Counted from the stretch's first letter, positions 37,097-46,269 are shown. The stretch: 64,000 nucleotides of DNA from Devosia sp. (GCA_015234425.1 JADGNE010000003.1:1-64000); one strand, 5' to 3'. Program-made: numbers and translations. The notes: generated from the letters alone by a model not told the origin.

Positions 37097-37585
37097 ATGC
37101 GCTTTGCCATTTCCCTGCTCGTCGCCCTCAGCCTCTCCGCGCCGGCACTCGCCCAAAGTCGGGAGGCCTGCGAGATGGCGACCCCGGAGCTGCTGGCCAA
37201 TGTGCTGGGCCAAGATTACGAGATCTATGAAACGCAAAATCCGGCCCCGGGCATGTCGTTCTGCGCCTGGAAGGGGGACGACAGAAAAATCATCAACATC
37301 CACTCGGTGACGGCCGAGAGCGAGGGCATCGACAAGGACCAGGCGGTCGAAGCGTTCAACATCTATCTGGCGGTGCAGAAAGAGCAGCTGCCGGGTTATG
37401 TTCACGAGCTCGAGGGGCCCTGGCAGTCCGCCTACATCATCGAAGACGCCAACGAAGCGACCAACCCCGACCACGCCTTCAGCATCAGTTTCGTCAACCA
37501 GGGCGACAGCGTCACGGTGCAGACAGCGTTTGTTGACCGCGACATTGCGATAGCCCTTGCCGAAAAGGTCGCTGAAGGAATGTAG
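37097..37585 (+). CDS. Secreted hypothetical protein
   Basis: 162 residues. A signal peptide (MRFAISLLVALSLSAPALA, cleavage near residue 19) leads to a soluble acidic domain with two cysteines (ACEMAT and SFCAWKG). The start of the mature domain, CEMATPELLANVLGQDY, resembles proteins with DUF3558-type folds, but this is only an impression. ATG 37097 gives the signal peptide; upstream in-frame starts would bury it. Single gene between hisB (divergent) and hslV. Confidence 0.72.
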   Translation: MRFAISLLVALSLSAPALAQSREACEMATPELLANVLGQDYEIYETQNPAPGMSFCAWKGDDRKIINIHSVTAESEGIDKDQAVEAFNIYLAVQKEQLPGYVHELEGPWQSAYIIEDANEATNPDHAFSISFVNQGDSVTVQTAFVDRDIAIALAEKVAEGM

Positions 37586-37601
37586 CCATCGCAGCATGGA
37601 C

Positions 37602-37631
37602 CGTTGCAATCACCGGGCGGGCCCCTAAATA
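37602..37631 (+). promoter_or_regulatory. Possible RpoH-type promoter of hslV
   Basis: CGTTGCAATC is followed by GCCCCTAAATA with 22 bases from the TTG to the TAAATA, nearly the spacing of the dnaK promoter. It lies 29-58 bp before the hslV start. hslVU is heat-shock regulated in other bacteria. Confidence 0.45.
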
Positions 37632-37659
37632 GTACCCAACAGTTCGGAGTACCTCCCCC

Positions 37660-38220
37660 ATGAGTGATAGCAATTTTCCCGGCTGGCACGGCACCACGAT
37701 CGTGTCGGTCCGCAAGGGCAACAAGGTGGTGATTGCGGGCGACGGCCAGGTGTCCATGGGCCCCACCGTGATGAAGCACGGCGCCAAGAAAGTGCGTCGT
37801 CTCGCCGACGGCAAGGTGATCGGCGGCTTTGCCGGCTCCACCGCCGATGCCTTTACCCTGTTCGAGCGGCTTGAAGCCAAGCTGGTGCAATATCCCGACC
37901 AGCTGATGCGCGCCGCCGTCGAACTGGCCAAGGATTGGCGCACCGACCGATATCTCAGAAAACTCGAAGCCATGATGATCGTGGCCGACAAGACCGATAC
38001 CTTGGTGCTGACCGGCAATGGCGACGTGCTGACCCCGGATCACGGCGTCATCGCCATCGGCTCGGGCGGCAATTACGCCCATTCGGCCGCTCTGGCGCTG
38101 CATCAGGCGACCGATCTCGATGCTGAGGATATCGCGCGTCGGGCCATGAAGATCGCAGAGGAAATCTGCGTCTACACCAATGGCAATGTGAGCGTCGAAA
38201 CCATCGAGCTCGGCAATTGA
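37660..38220 (+). CDS. hslV: ATP-dependent protease peptidase subunit HslV
   Basis: 186 residues. The N-terminal Thr nucleophile follows a short propeptide (SNFPGWHG, then [20 protein letters not shown]). [18 protein letters not shown] and [16 protein letters not shown] are conserved. It forms the proteolytic double ring that works with HslU. The stop overlaps the start of the following acetyltransferase gene. A possible RpoH-type promoter lies upstream. Confidence 0.98.
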   Translation: MSDSNFPGWHGTTIVSVRKGNKVVIAGDGQVSMGPTVMKHGAKKVRRLADGKVIGGFAGSTADAFTLFERLEAKLVQYPDQLMRAAVELAKDWRTDRYLRKLEAMMIVADKTDTLVLTGNGDVLTPDHGVIAIGSGGNYAHSAALALHQATDLDAEDIARRAMKIAEEICVYTNGNVSVETIELGN

Positions 38221-38762
38221 GCTATTCCATTCGCAGGCTCGGCGTTGACGATCTGGTGGCCTATCGGGCCATAAGGATGGAAGCGCTCACCAATCATCCG
38301 GAGGCTTTCCTCACCAGCGCGGAGGGTTTTGCCCAGCGCAGTGACGCGGAAGTCCGCCAGATGCTGGAGGACGTCACGGTGTTTGGCGCCGAGACTTCGG
38401 ATGGCGAACTCGTCGGCCTCAACGCCTTCATCCGCAACGACACTCTCAAGGAGCGTCATCGCGGCTGGATGGTGCAGGTCTATGTCAGGCCCGAGCATCG
38501 CGGCACGGGCCTTTCCAAACAGCTCTGCGAACATCTGATCGACTACGCGCGGCACCACGTCCTGCAGGTCCATCTCGGCGTCTGGGCGGAAAACGTCCCG
38601 GCGATCAAGCTCTACGAACGGCTCGGTTTCAGCGTTTATGGCACCGAGCCCAGATATCTCTTCGTGAACGGTCGTTTTATCGACGAACACATGATGGTGC
38701 GCTTCCTGGATCGCGACCCGGTCCAACAGCAAGGCACTCTGGAAAGTAACCGCAATGTCTGA
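38217..38762 (+). CDS. GNAT-family N-acetyltransferase between hslV and hslU
   Basis: 181 residues. The acetyl-CoA site reads [20 protein letters not shown] (about 89-108), and [17 protein letters not shown] (about 130-146) is the standard C-terminal strand. It begins at a TTG overlapping the hslV stop (TTGA) and ends 8 bp into hslU, so the three genes form one translation-coupled unit. The substrate is unknown; protein or small-molecule acetylation is equally possible. Its place in the protease operon suggests a linked role but is not proof. Confidence 0.88.
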   Translation: MSYSIRRLGVDDLVAYRAIRMEALTNHPEAFLTSAEGFAQRSDAEVRQMLEDVTVFGAETSDGELVGLNAFIRNDTLKERHRGWMVQVYVRPEHRGTGLSKQLCEHLIDYARHHVLQVHLGVWAENVPAIKLYERLGFSVYGTEPRYLFVNGRFIDEHMMVRFLDRDPVQQQGTLESNRNV

Positions 38763-40065
38763 AACCAATTTTTCGCCGCGCGAGATCGTTTCCGAGCTCG
38801 ACCGCAATATCGTCGGCCAGAATGATGCCAAGCGCGCCGTCGCCGTGGCCCTGCGCAATCGCTGGCGCCGCCAGCAGCTCCCGCCCGAGCTGCGGCGCGA
38901 GGTGACGCCGAAGAACATTCTGATGATCGGGCCGACCGGCGTCGGCAAGACGGAGATTTCCCGTCGCCTGGCGCGGCTGGCGCAGGCGCCATTCGTCAAG
39001 GTCGAAGCCACCAAGTTCACCGAAGTGGGCTATGTCGGCCGCGACGTCGAGCAGATCGTTCGTGACCTCGTCGAGGCCGGCATCACCGTATTGCGCGACA
39101 AGCGTCGCCGCGATGTGCAGGCCCAGGCTCACCACAATGCTGAAGAGCGCGTACTCGATGCCTTGGTCGGCACCTCGGCGACGCCCTCGACCCGCGACAG
39201 TTTCCGCAACAAGCTGCGCAATAACGAACTCGACGACAAGGAAATCGAGATCGAGATGCAGCCCTCGCCGGGCGCTGGCGGATTTGAAATCCCCGGCATG
39301 CCCAATGGCGGCATCGGCATGATCAACCTCTCCGACATGTTCAAGTCGGCGATGGGCGGTCGTGGGGTCAAGCGCAAGGTCAAGGTCAAGGACGCCTATG
39401 AGCCGCTGATCGCCGAAGAGGCCGACAAGCTGCTCGACCAGGACCAGCTCAAGACCGAAGCCATCGAGCTCGTGGAAAACCACGGTATCGTCTTCATCGA
39501 CGAGATCGACAAGGTCGCGGCCCGCGAGGGTGGCGTATCGGGCGGCCCCTCGCGCGAAGGCGTGCAGCGGGACCTGTTGCCGCTGATCGAAGGCACGACC
39601 GTCGCGACGAAGTATGGACCGGTCAAGACCGACCATATCTTGTTCATTGCGTCCGGCGCGTTCCACGTCTCCAAGCCATCGGACCTGCTGCCCGAGCTGC
39701 AGGGTCGTCTGCCGATCCGGGTGGAGCTGAAGGCGCTCACGCGCGAAGATTTTATCCGCATCCTCAACGACACCGAGGCCAGCCTTGTGCGCCAGTATGT
39801 GGCGCTGATGGGGACCGAAGGAGTGACGCTGAGCTTTACCGATGACGCCATCGAAGCCATTGCCGATGCGGCGGTGAAGGTGAATTCGAGCGTCGAGAAT
39901 ATCGGTGCCCGACGCCTGCAGACGGTGATGGAACGGCTGGTCGAGGAAATCTCCTTTGACGCACCCGACCGCGCCGGCCAGACCGTCAACATCGACGCCG
40001 CCTTCGTGCGCGAAAAGGTCGGCGTCCTCGCCGGTGACACGGACCTCTCCAAGTTCGTTCTCTGA
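38755..40065 (+). CDS. hslU: ATP-dependent protease ATPase subunit HslU
   Basis: 436 residues. AAA+ unfoldase that feeds HslV. Walker [17 protein letters not shown] (about 62-77), the I-domain (about 110-220) with a low-complexity stretch, Walker [17 protein letters not shown] (about 244-259) and the C-terminal [21 protein letters not shown]. It overlaps the GNAT gene by 8 bp. A terminator follows at 40090. Confidence 0.98.
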   Translation: MSETNFSPREIVSELDRNIVGQNDAKRAVAVALRNRWRRQQLPPELRREVTPKNILMIGPTGVGKTEISRRLARLAQAPFVKVEATKFTEVGYVGRDVEQIVRDLVEAGITVLRDKRRRDVQAQAHHNAEERVLDALVGTSATPSTRDSFRNKLRNNELDDKEIEIEMQPSPGAGGFEIPGMPNGGIGMINLSDMFKSAMGGRGVKRKVKVKDAYEPLIAEEADKLLDQDQLKTEAIELVENHGIVFIDEIDKVAAREGGVSGGPSREGVQRDLLPLIEGTTVATKYGPVKTDHILFIASGAFHVSKPSDLLPELQGRLPIRVELKALTREDFIRILNDTEASLVRQYVALMGTEGVTLSFTDDAIEAIADAAVKVNSSVENIGARRLQTVMERLVEEISFDAPDRAGQTVNIDAAFVREKVGVLAGDTDLSKFVL

Positions 40066-40089
40066 GCCAGCACCCAATCTGACGACAAG

Positions 40090-40118
40090 ACCCCCGGGGC
40101 CAGCCTCGGGGGTTTTTT
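40090..40118 (+). terminator. Rho-independent terminator of the hslVU operon
   Basis: CCCCCG pairs with CGGGGG (40091-40112) and is followed by six T bases on the plus strand. It lies 25 bp after the hslU stop. Confidence 0.85.
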
Positions 40119-40265
40119 GTTTTGTGCCGCTGTCCCCAGCACGCCGTCTTTGCCCGGCTCGTCTGGGCAATCCAGTTTGCTGAGACATGGATCACCCGGA
40201 CAGCTGGGTGATGACGATGAGGGGAAATGAGTGCAGGTCAGTCCAGCCTGCAAATCGTGCCCTAT

Positions 40266-40470
40266 ACGCGATCTTCCTTCTCCCCTTGAGGGAGAAGGTG
40301 CCCCGAAGGGGCGGATGAGGGGTTCGGATTTAGTAGGGCAACTCAGTATGGGCAAGAACCCCTCACCCGTCTCGCGCTGTGCGCGATCCAGCCCTACCGG
40401 GCCTTGCTCGCTGAAATCGCTCCACCGGAGCGATTCCCGGGCGCTCCCAAGCCTCTCCCTCATGGGGAGG
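40266..40470. repeat. Composite of intergenic repeats (inverted version of the 35.2-kb set)
   Basis: 40268-40322 has CTTCTCCCCTTGAGGGAGAAG and GCCCCGAAGGGGCGGATGAG, the inverse of the copy at 35233-35281. 40350-40395 has CCCCTCACCCGTCTCGCGC, the inverse of 35160-35200. A hairpin AATCGCTCCACCGGAGCGATT lies at 40415-40435, and a further GC-rich element at 40446-40470. These fill the 425-bp gap between hslU and the XRE gene; I see no gene there. Confidence 0.75.
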
Positions 40471-40490
40471 GGAACGGCCGTGGTGATGGA

Positions 40491-40862
40491 TCAGGACCGC
40501 TTCCGCGTCGCGCGCTTGACCAGTTCATCGCGCAGAAATTTGACGTCCTCGGGGTCGAGGCGGCCGATGTTGTCGCGCAGGCGATTGGTGAATTCGGTCG
40601 CTTCCGGCGTCATGCCGCCTGTATCGATCGTCACCTTGGGGTCGGAGATCTCCGACAGGCGCTGCAATTCCTCGGCTTCGTCCCAGATCACGTTGAAAAA
40701 CGCGATGATGCGGTGGAGGAGGAAGGAGGTCGGCACGCCGCGCTTTCCATGTTCCAGCGCCGACAGGTAAGCACTCGATACATTGAGGGCTGCCGCCATT
40801 TCCTTGAGCGAAATGCCCCGGGCCTCACGCATGGCCCGCAATTTTGCGCCGAGCGGGGTCAT
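40491..40862 (-). CDS. XRE-family helix-turn-helix regulator
   Basis: 123 residues. The N-terminal helix-turn-helix is clear: LGAKLRAMREARGISLKEMAAALNVSSAYLSALEHGKRG (residues 4-42). The C-terminal half is helical and of unknown function, with LRDNIGRLDPEDVKFLRDELVKRA near the end. This small regulator, adjacent to smr and timA near gyrB in many Hyphomicrobiales, is conserved but uncharacterised. It starts in a four-base overlap with smr. Confidence 0.88.
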   Translation of the reverse strand: MTPLGAKLRAMREARGISLKEMAAALNVSSAYLSALEHGKRGVPTSFLLHRIIAFFNVIWDEAEELQRLSEISDPKVTIDTGGMTPEATEFTNRLRDNIGRLDPEDVKFLRDELVKRATRKRS

Positions 40863-41443
40863 GGTCGTCTCAACCTCACATACCAGGCTCCGTCGCCACC
40901 ATGTCCGCGCGCCGCGATGCTCCAGCCGGAAATCATATGGGCAAGTCCCGGCTCGTTGAGCCAGATGGGCAGCATGGTGCGCAGGATTCCGCGCTCGGTC
41001 ATGGCCATCACATAGTCATTGTCGGTCCGCACGCCCTTGCCGGTGATCACCAGAATAGTCCGGTCACCCCGGCTGAAGCGGGACGAAATATAGCGGTGGA
41101 GCACCTGGCGCGCCTCCGCCTGGGTCATGCCATGCAGATCGATCGTGCCGTCGATCTCGATCTTGCCGCGCCGGACCTTTTTGTGAATGGCCGGATCGAC
41201 TGCCTTTTCTGGGAGGGTGGAGGGCTGCCGGGGCGCCTGATAGGGCGCGAGGAAGGGCTGTCGCGGTGGTAGCCTTTTCGGCGGAGCCTTGATGTCGGGG
41301 AGAGGGGGCTCGGCTTCAGGAACCGGGAGCGTACCCTGGCCGTGCTTGAGCAGGCCCTTGCGCCGGAGCGGATCCACGGTGGCAGCCACCGTGGTCCAGA
41401 GGTGAAAATCGTGCGGCAGGCGCTTCGGGTTGCGCTTGGACAT
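40859..41443 (-). CDS. Smr domain protein (MutS2-type nuclease domain)
   Basis: 194 residues. The C-terminal Smr domain (about 95-190) has IDLHGMTQAEARQVLHRYI, LVITGKGVRT and a WYVRLRR closing strand. The basic, proline-rich N-terminal half (about 20-85) is probably unstructured. Smr domains are endonucleases on DNA or RNA; the HGxT and GxG motifs are present. The stop overlaps the next gene's start by four bases (ATGA). Its exact substrate is not known. Confidence 0.9.
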   Translation of the reverse strand: MSKRNPKRLPHDFHLWTTVAATVDPLRRKGLLKHGQGTLPVPEAEPPLPDIKAPPKRLPPRQPFLAPYQAPRQPSTLPEKAVDPAIHKKVRRGKIEIDGTIDLHGMTQAEARQVLHRYISSRFSRGDRTILVITGKGVRTDNDYVMAMTERGILRTMLPIWLNEPGLAHMISGWSIAARGHGGDGAWYVRLRRP

Positions 41444-41467
41444 GGAAGACGGCCTGCCGGATAGGTT

Positions 41468-42190
41468 TTAGTCGAGCTGGCTCGTCGCGATGACTTTCCA
41501 ATTGGGGTCGCGCGATTTCGGATTGCGCGCAAAAGTCCATTCGTCAGCGATGGTCTGGACCTGGTCGGCATTGCCTTCCACCAGATTGCCGTCGCGGTCG
41601 CGGATGGCAGTAACCACCTCGGCATGGAAGCGCACGGTCACGAGAACATTCTTCTTGTCGTACTCAGCCTGCGAAATTTCGACCTTGGGCAGACCCACGA
41701 AGGTGAAATCATTGGTGTGGCCGGCAGCCTCGCGCTCGGTGATGGCGCGGGCAAAGCTGTCGAACACATCCTTTTCGAGGAGATTCTTGAGCATTGGGCG
41801 ATCCCCTTCGGCAAAGCCGGTGACGATCATCTCGTAAGCCTGTTTGGCGCCTTCGAGGAAGGATTTGGGCGTAAAGCCGGGGTCGGCTTCGTTGACGCTG
41901 CGCAGACCTGCTGCGAGCACCTCATTGCCGCGGGCGGCCTGTTCGATCTCGGCCTCGAGCTTGCGGGCACGGCGTTCATCGTCAAGGTCAGGTGCACGGG
42001 GCGCGCGCGGCTGCATGGGCACGACATTGTCGTCGCCATTTGCGGCCTTTTCCGTCGGCGTGGAGCGGGACCGATCGATCGGCGGTCGCTCATTGCCGGT
42101 GCGCGTTCCCAGAACCGACCGCAGGCGGAACAGAACGAAGACGGCTACCACAATGGCGATAAGAGTGGGCAGATCGAGAAAATCGTCCAT
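41468..42190 (-). CDS. timA: Tim44/TimA domain-containing membrane protein
   Basis: 240 residues. One N-terminal membrane helix (about 8-25), a charged linker (about 30-75) and a C-terminal Tim44-like domain (about 95-240) with SFLEGAKQAYEMIVTGFAEGDRPML and DEWTFARNPKSRDPNWKVIAT. TimA-type proteins are inner-membrane proteins of alphaproteobacteria related to mitochondrial Tim44. ATG 42190 is preferred over an upstream frame start. Divergent from fxsA. In many relatives an mltA gene lies between timA and smr; I do not see one here. Confidence 0.9.
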   Translation of the reverse strand: MDDFLDLPTLIAIVVAVFVLFRLRSVLGTRTGNERPPIDRSRSTPTEKAANGDDNVVPMQPRAPRAPDLDDERRARKLEAEIEQAARGNEVLAAGLRSVNEADPGFTPKSFLEGAKQAYEMIVTGFAEGDRPMLKNLLEKDVFDSFARAITEREAAGHTNDFTFVGLPKVEISQAEYDKKNVLVTVRFHAEVVTAIRDRDGNLVEGNADQVQTIADEWTFARNPKSRDPNWKVIATSQLD

Positions 42191-42345
42191 GAAATGATGC
42201 ACCTAAAGCCAGGAGACGTCGAAAAAGTCGAATTTCGGCGCTCGCGAAGCGCCATGCTCGACCCTATATAAGCAAAGCTTTAGCCCAAAACCAGTTCACT
42301 ATGGGGCGAGTTCCGATTTTGACGCGTCTTCAACGCTAACAAAGG

Positions 42346-42825
42346 ATGACCCGGGTGGCCCGCTTCATTCCCATCGCCCTTCTCGCGCTGCCGCTGCTCG
42401 AGATCGCCATGTTCATCGTCGTCGGCCGTGCCATCGGTGTGTTTCCGACCCTGGCGCTGATCATTCTGGCGGCCATAGCGGGAGGTCTGCTGCTACGCCA
42501 GCAGGGGCTGAGCGTGCTCAATCGCATGCGCACCAACATGAGTGCGGGTACGTTGCCGGGGCAGACGCTGTTCGATGGCATGGTGATGGCCGTGGCGGCG
42601 CTCCTGCTGATCATCCCGGGTTTTCTCGGCGATATCATTGCGCTGGTGCTGCTGATCCCCCCGGTTCGGACCTGGCTCTACAAAAAACTGACAGCCGGCA
42701 TGGTGGTGACCACAACCACCACCAGCTATCGCCGCTGCGAGGATCCCACCGACATCAATCCGTCCCCGCTTTCGGGGCCGCGCACCATTGATCTCGATGA
42801 TGATGACTGGCAGCGCAAACCGTAA
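42346..42825 (+). CDS. fxsA: FxsA family membrane protein
   Basis: 159 residues. Three or four membrane helices in the first 125 residues with the FxsA motifs PLLEIAMFIVVGRAIGVFPTL and LIIPGFLGDIIALVLLIPPVR. The C-terminal cytoplasmic tail has DLDDDDWQRKP. FxsA limits F-plasmid exclusion of phage T7 in E. coli; its role here is unknown. Divergent from timA and 89 bp before secB, as in other alphaproteobacteria. Confidence 0.9.
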   Translation: MTRVARFIPIALLALPLLEIAMFIVVGRAIGVFPTLALIILAAIAGGLLLRQQGLSVLNRMRTNMSAGTLPGQTLFDGMVMAVAALLLIIPGFLGDIIALVLLIPPVRTWLYKKLTAGMVVTTTTTSYRRCEDPTDINPSPLSGPRTIDLDDDDWQRKP

Positions 42826-42914
42826 AAAGCCGCTCTTTGCTTGTCCCGAAGGGGCAAAAATGCTAGCCAGCGCGCAAGAATAATCCGCTATTCGGAAATA
42901 ATGAGGACCTGATA

Positions 42915-43436
42915 ATGGCTGACGAAACCCTGGGCGCCGCCGCGCCGCAGCCCGGCACTGCACCCAGCATGAACCTGGTGGGCCAGTATGTGCGCGACCT
43001 TTCTTTCGAGAACCCAGGCGCACCGGGTTCGATCATGGCCGGTGGCGGCAATCCCGCCTTCAACGTCTCCATCTCGGTGGGCGTCAAGAAGCAGGCCGAT
43101 GACCTCTATGCCGTCGAATTGAACCTCAAGGCCCAGGCCAAGCGCGAAGAAACGCTGCTGTTCAACGTCGAGCTGGTCTATGGCGGCGTTTTCCGCCTCA
43201 AGAACATCCCGGAAAACCAGATCAGCATGCTGCTGATGGTGGAATGCCCGCGCCTGATCTTCCCGTTTGCCCGTCAGGTCCTGGCCAGCGTCACCCAGCA
43301 GGGCGGTTTCCCGCCGCTGATGATGGAGCCGGTCGACTTCCTGGCCATCTATCGCCAGAACCTTGCCGCGCTGGCTGCCAAGCAGCAGGCCGATGGCGGC
43401 GCCGAAATCCCGGCTCCGACCGACAAGCCCAACTGA
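42915..43436 (+). CDS. secB: Protein-export chaperone SecB
   Basis: 173 residues. SecB keeps preproteins unfolded for SecA. The conserved core is VRDLSFENPGAPGSI, VNFEVELNLKAQAK-like strand, LFNVELVYGGVFRL, and CPRLIFPFARQVLASVTQQGGFPPLMMEPVDFLAIYR. N-terminal extension of about 20 residues is Ala/Pro-rich, as in other alphaproteobacteria. A strong terminator follows. Confidence 0.97.
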   Translation: MADETLGAAAPQPGTAPSMNLVGQYVRDLSFENPGAPGSIMAGGGNPAFNVSISVGVKKQADDLYAVELNLKAQAKREETLLFNVELVYGGVFRLKNIPENQISMLLMVECPRLIFPFARQVLASVTQQGGFPPLMMEPVDFLAIYRQNLAALAAKQQADGGAEIPAPTDKPN

Positions 43437-43458
43437 TTTTTGGTTTTCGCCAAAGACA

Positions 43459-43488
43459 AAAGCCCCGGATTTTCCGGGGCTTTTTTTG
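43459..43488. terminator. Terminator between secB and dnaQ
   Basis: AAAGCCCCGGA, a TTTT loop and TCCGGGGCTTT followed by TTTTT on the plus strand, and an AAAGACAAAAG tract on the left. It should terminate secB and probably dnaQ as well. Confidence 0.88.
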
Positions 43489-43529
43489 TAAGCGTGTGTG
43501 GGTGTGACTAAGCGCTCTGGCCCAAAAAC

Positions 43530-44240
43530 TCACTCGGCAGCCGGGCGCTCTTCATATTGGGTCCAGATGGCGCTGTCGCCCATCTTGGCAAGAAAGGCGT
43601 AATGCGCCTCGGCCTCTGCCGCGGTCACCCGCGAGGGCAGGGGCGTGGGACGCGGGCGTGCCGGCACGCGCTGCAGCAAGCCATCTTCACCATCACTTCC
43701 AGCGTCGGCGATGAGCGCCAGGCTCACCTGCTTGCCGCCGATCAGCTCGAGATAAACCTCGGCGAGGATCTCACTGTCGAGCAGCGCGCCATGAAGCGTG
43801 CGGCGGGAATTGTCGATGCCATAGTGCTTGCAGAGCGCATCGAGGCTGACGCGGGCACCCGGGTGCTTCTTGCGCGCCACCATGACGGTGTCGATCACCT
43901 CGTTGGTGAGGCGCGGGAAGGATGCCTTCTCCAGCTCGGCATTGAGAAAGCCCATGTCGAACGGCGCGTTGTGGATCACCAACGTGCCATCGCCGATAAA
44001 GTCAAGAAAGTCCTGGGCCACCGCTTTGAACACCGGCTTGTCCTTGAGGAATTCCTCACTCAGCCCGTGCACGCGGAAAGCTTCTTCAGGCATAGAGCGT
44101 TCGGGATTGATATAGATGTGGTGCGTCTTGCCCGAGGGGATGTGATTGATCAGCTCAACGCAGCCGATTTCAACGAGGCGATCGCCGTCGTTGGGAGAAA
44201 GGCCGGTGGTTTCGGTATCGAGGACGATTTCCCGGATCAT
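43530..44240 (-). CDS. dnaQ: DNA polymerase III epsilon subunit (proofreading exonuclease)
   Basis: 236 residues. The 3'-5' exonuclease domain has ExoI EIVLDTETTGLSP (about 4-16), ExoII VIHNAPFDMGFLNAEL (about 92-107) and ExoIII HGALLDSEILAEVYL (about 155-169). The C-terminal linker (about 180-236) joins the polymerase core. Overlaps coaE by four bases and is the third of four leftward genes maf, aroE, coaE, dnaQ, in a block next to oriC. Confidence 0.97.
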   Translation of the reverse strand: MIREIVLDTETTGLSPNDGDRLVEIGCVELINHIPSGKTHHIYINPERSMPEEAFRVHGLSEEFLKDKPVFKAVAQDFLDFIGDGTLVIHNAPFDMGFLNAELEKASFPRLTNEVIDTVMVARKKHPGARVSLDALCKHYGIDNSRRTLHGALLDSEILAEVYLELIGGKQVSLALIADAGSDGEDGLLQRVPARPRPTPLPSRVTAAEAEAHYAFLAKMGDSAIWTQYEERPAAE

Positions 44241-44830
44241 GGCCTGGTCTTTTCTTTCAGCGTCTCGACCAAAGCCCTGACCTCTGCGTCGATGGTCTCG
44301 CGGGGCAGGGCAGTGTCGAAAAGATAATCGGCGCGAGCCTTCTTTTCGGCCTGTGGCATCTGGCGGGCAAGGATGGTGTCGAGCTTTTCCACGGTCATGC
44401 CCGGACGCGCCAATGCCCGCTCCCGCTGGATGGCATCATCGACATGGGTGATGGCGACGGCGTCAAAGCCATAATCATGGCCGCTTTCGAACAACAGCGG
44501 CACTTCGACGGCGGCGACCTTATGGCCGGTCTGTTCAGCGTTGGCGAGAAAATCTGAAATAGCAGCGCGCACCAGTGGATGCACCACGGCTTCGAGGCGC
44601 GTGAACCCTGAGGGGTCAGCGGCGAGCCGGACCGCGAGCGCCTGTCGATCGATCACGCCATCATGGGTGACGCCGGGAAAGAGCGCTTCCACCGGCGCAA
44701 CGGCTTCACCAGCATAGAGTTCGGCGACGGCCGCATCGGCGGAGAAAATCGGCACACCGGCTTTTTCAAACGCCGCCAGAAGGGTGGATTTGCCTGTCGC
44801 GATCGAGCCGGTAATGCCGATGCGCCACAT
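44237..44830 (-). CDS. coaE: Dephospho-CoA kinase
   Basis: 197 residues. Last step of coenzyme A synthesis. P-loop IGITGSIATGKSTLLAAFE (residues 4-22), DAAVAELYAGEAVAPVEALFPG, then VAAVEVPLLFESGHDYGFDAVAIT with the substrate-binding region. The dnaQ start overlaps its stop by four bases. Follows aroE with a three-base gap. Confidence 0.97.
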   Translation of the reverse strand: MWRIGITGSIATGKSTLLAAFEKAGVPIFSADAAVAELYAGEAVAPVEALFPGVTHDGVIDRQALAVRLAADPSGFTRLEAVVHPLVRAAISDFLANAEQTGHKVAAVEVPLLFESGHDYGFDAVAITHVDDAIQRERALARPGMTVEKLDTILARQMPQAEKKARADYLFDTALPRETIDAEVRALVETLKEKTRP

Positions 44831-44833
44831 GAA

Positions 44834-45664
44834 TCAGTGCCCCAACGTGGCTTCGACGCGCGCCCGCAGTTCCGGCGTCACCTTGGGCTCGACGCCAAAC
44901 CAGGCGGAAAAACCGGGGGCGGCCTGGTGAAGAAGCATGCCCAGACCATCGACCGTTTGAAGGCCATGGGCGGCGGCATCTTCGAGAAGCGGGGTCACAA
45001 GCGGAGTATAGACGATATCAGTGACGAGGCTGTTCTTTGGAAGGAGGCTCATATCGAGCCAATCAAAGCGCGTGCCATGCATGCCGATGGAACTGGTGTT
45101 GACGACGAGGCCGGTGTGGCCGGCGAGCGCGGCAAAATCCTCAAAACCATGGGCTTCAAACGGGCCGTCGATCACTTCGACCAGCGCCTGGGCATTGGCC
45201 AATGTGCGATTGAGCACATGGACCTTGCCGCCATTGCGCCGCCGCAGGGCGACGAGGATGGCGCGGGCCGCACCACCGGCTCCGATGACGATGGCATCAT
45301 TGGGTCCATCCGACCAGCCCGGTGCTTCGGCGTCGAGATTGCCGAGAAAGCCAAGATAGTCGGTATTAGTCCCAAACACTTTGCCGTCGCGCGCCACCAG
45401 CGTGTTCACCGCGCCGATGGTCCGGGCGAGGGGATCGACCTCGTCGCAGAGCGCGAAGACCGCTTCCTTATGGGGAATGGTGACATTGCCACCGGCAAAT
45501 TCGCCGCTGCGCAGGCGCTCGAAAAAGGCCGGGAGGTCGGCGGGCGCCACATCGATAGCTTCATAAGTGCCGTCGATTTTGTGTTCGGCCAGCCAGGTTC
45601 CATGAATCAGGGGCGAGCGGGAATGGGCAATAGGATGCCCGATAACAAAGGCTTTTGTGGTCAC
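44834..45664 (-). CDS. aroE: Shikimate dehydrogenase
   Basis: 276 residues. Reduces 3-dehydroshikimate with NADPH. HPIAHSRSPLIHGTWLAEH (residues 9-27) binds shikimate, FAGGNVTIPHKEAVFALC carries the catalytic Lys, and VIGAGGAARAILVAL is the NADPH P-loop. Start ATG 45664 overlaps the maf stop by four bases. The second gene of the maf-aroE-coaE-dnaQ series. Confidence 0.97.
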   Translation of the reverse strand: MTTKAFVIGHPIAHSRSPLIHGTWLAEHKIDGTYEAIDVAPADLPAFFERLRSGEFAGGNVTIPHKEAVFALCDEVDPLARTIGAVNTLVARDGKVFGTNTDYLGFLGNLDAEAPGWSDGPNDAIVIGAGGAARAILVALRRRNGGKVHVLNRTLANAQALVEVIDGPFEAHGFEDFAALAGHTGLVVNTSSIGMHGTRFDWLDMSLLPKNSLVTDIVYTPLVTPLLEDAAAHGLQTVDGLGMLLHQAAPGFSAWFGVEPKVTPELRARVEATLGH

Positions 45665-46269
45665 GAGTGGGCCTGGGCGGTCAGAAGTTCGGGCGCGATA
45701 TCGCGCAGGGCGGCCAGAAGCGGGAGCAGCGGCAGGCCCAGAATTGTAAAATAGTCGCCGACGACGGTTTCAAAGAGCCGGATCGACGGACCTTCCAGCC
45801 GATAGCCACCAACGGAGTGCAGCGCTTCATCGCCCTCGAGATCGAGAACGGTGTCGCGCTCCTCAGCGGTAAACTCGCGCATGGTCAGCTCGGCGGTCTG
45901 AATGTCGGACCAGATGAGCTCGCCATTGCGCACCAGTGTCACGGCGGCATGAAGGCGATGGGTTTTTCCGCGCAGGTGATCGAGCTGGGCTTCAGCGTCA
46001 GCGCGATCGGACGGCTTGTGCAGGAGCTCAAGACCGAGAGCCAGGGTCTGATCCGCGCCAATGACGAGGGCATCGGGATGGAGCGCCGAGACGGCTTCGG
46101 CCTTGTGGCGCGCGAGCAGAAGAGCGACGTCCCGACCATCGGCGCCGGCAGCAATTGCTTCGGCTTCGAGGCTGCGTTCATCAATCGCCGCCGCCTCAGC
46201 GGAAAACGGCAATCCGGCCTTGTCTAGCAAGGCTTTCCGGGTGGCACTGCTCGAAGCAAGGATCAGCAT
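45661..46269 (-). CDS. maf: Maf-like nucleoside triphosphate pyrophosphatase
   Basis: 202 residues. Maf proteins hydrolyse modified or non-canonical NTPs. ILASSSATRKALLDKAGLPF at the start carries the S-S-S-x-x-R motif; DALVIGADQTLALG (about 85-98) and ETVVGDYFTILGLPLLPLL (about 167-185) are conserved. It is the first gene of the leftward block beside oriC: its start codon at 46269 marks the left end of the origin region. Confidence 0.95.
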   Translation of the reverse strand: MLILASSSATRKALLDKAGLPFSAEAAAIDERSLEAEAIAAGADGRDVALLLARHKAEAVSALHPDALVIGADQTLALGLELLHKPSDRADAEAQLDHLRGKTHRLHAAVTLVRNGELIWSDIQTAELTMREFTAEERDTVLDLEGDEALHSVGGYRLEGPSIRLFETVVGDYFTILGLPLLPLLAALRDIAPELLTAQAHS

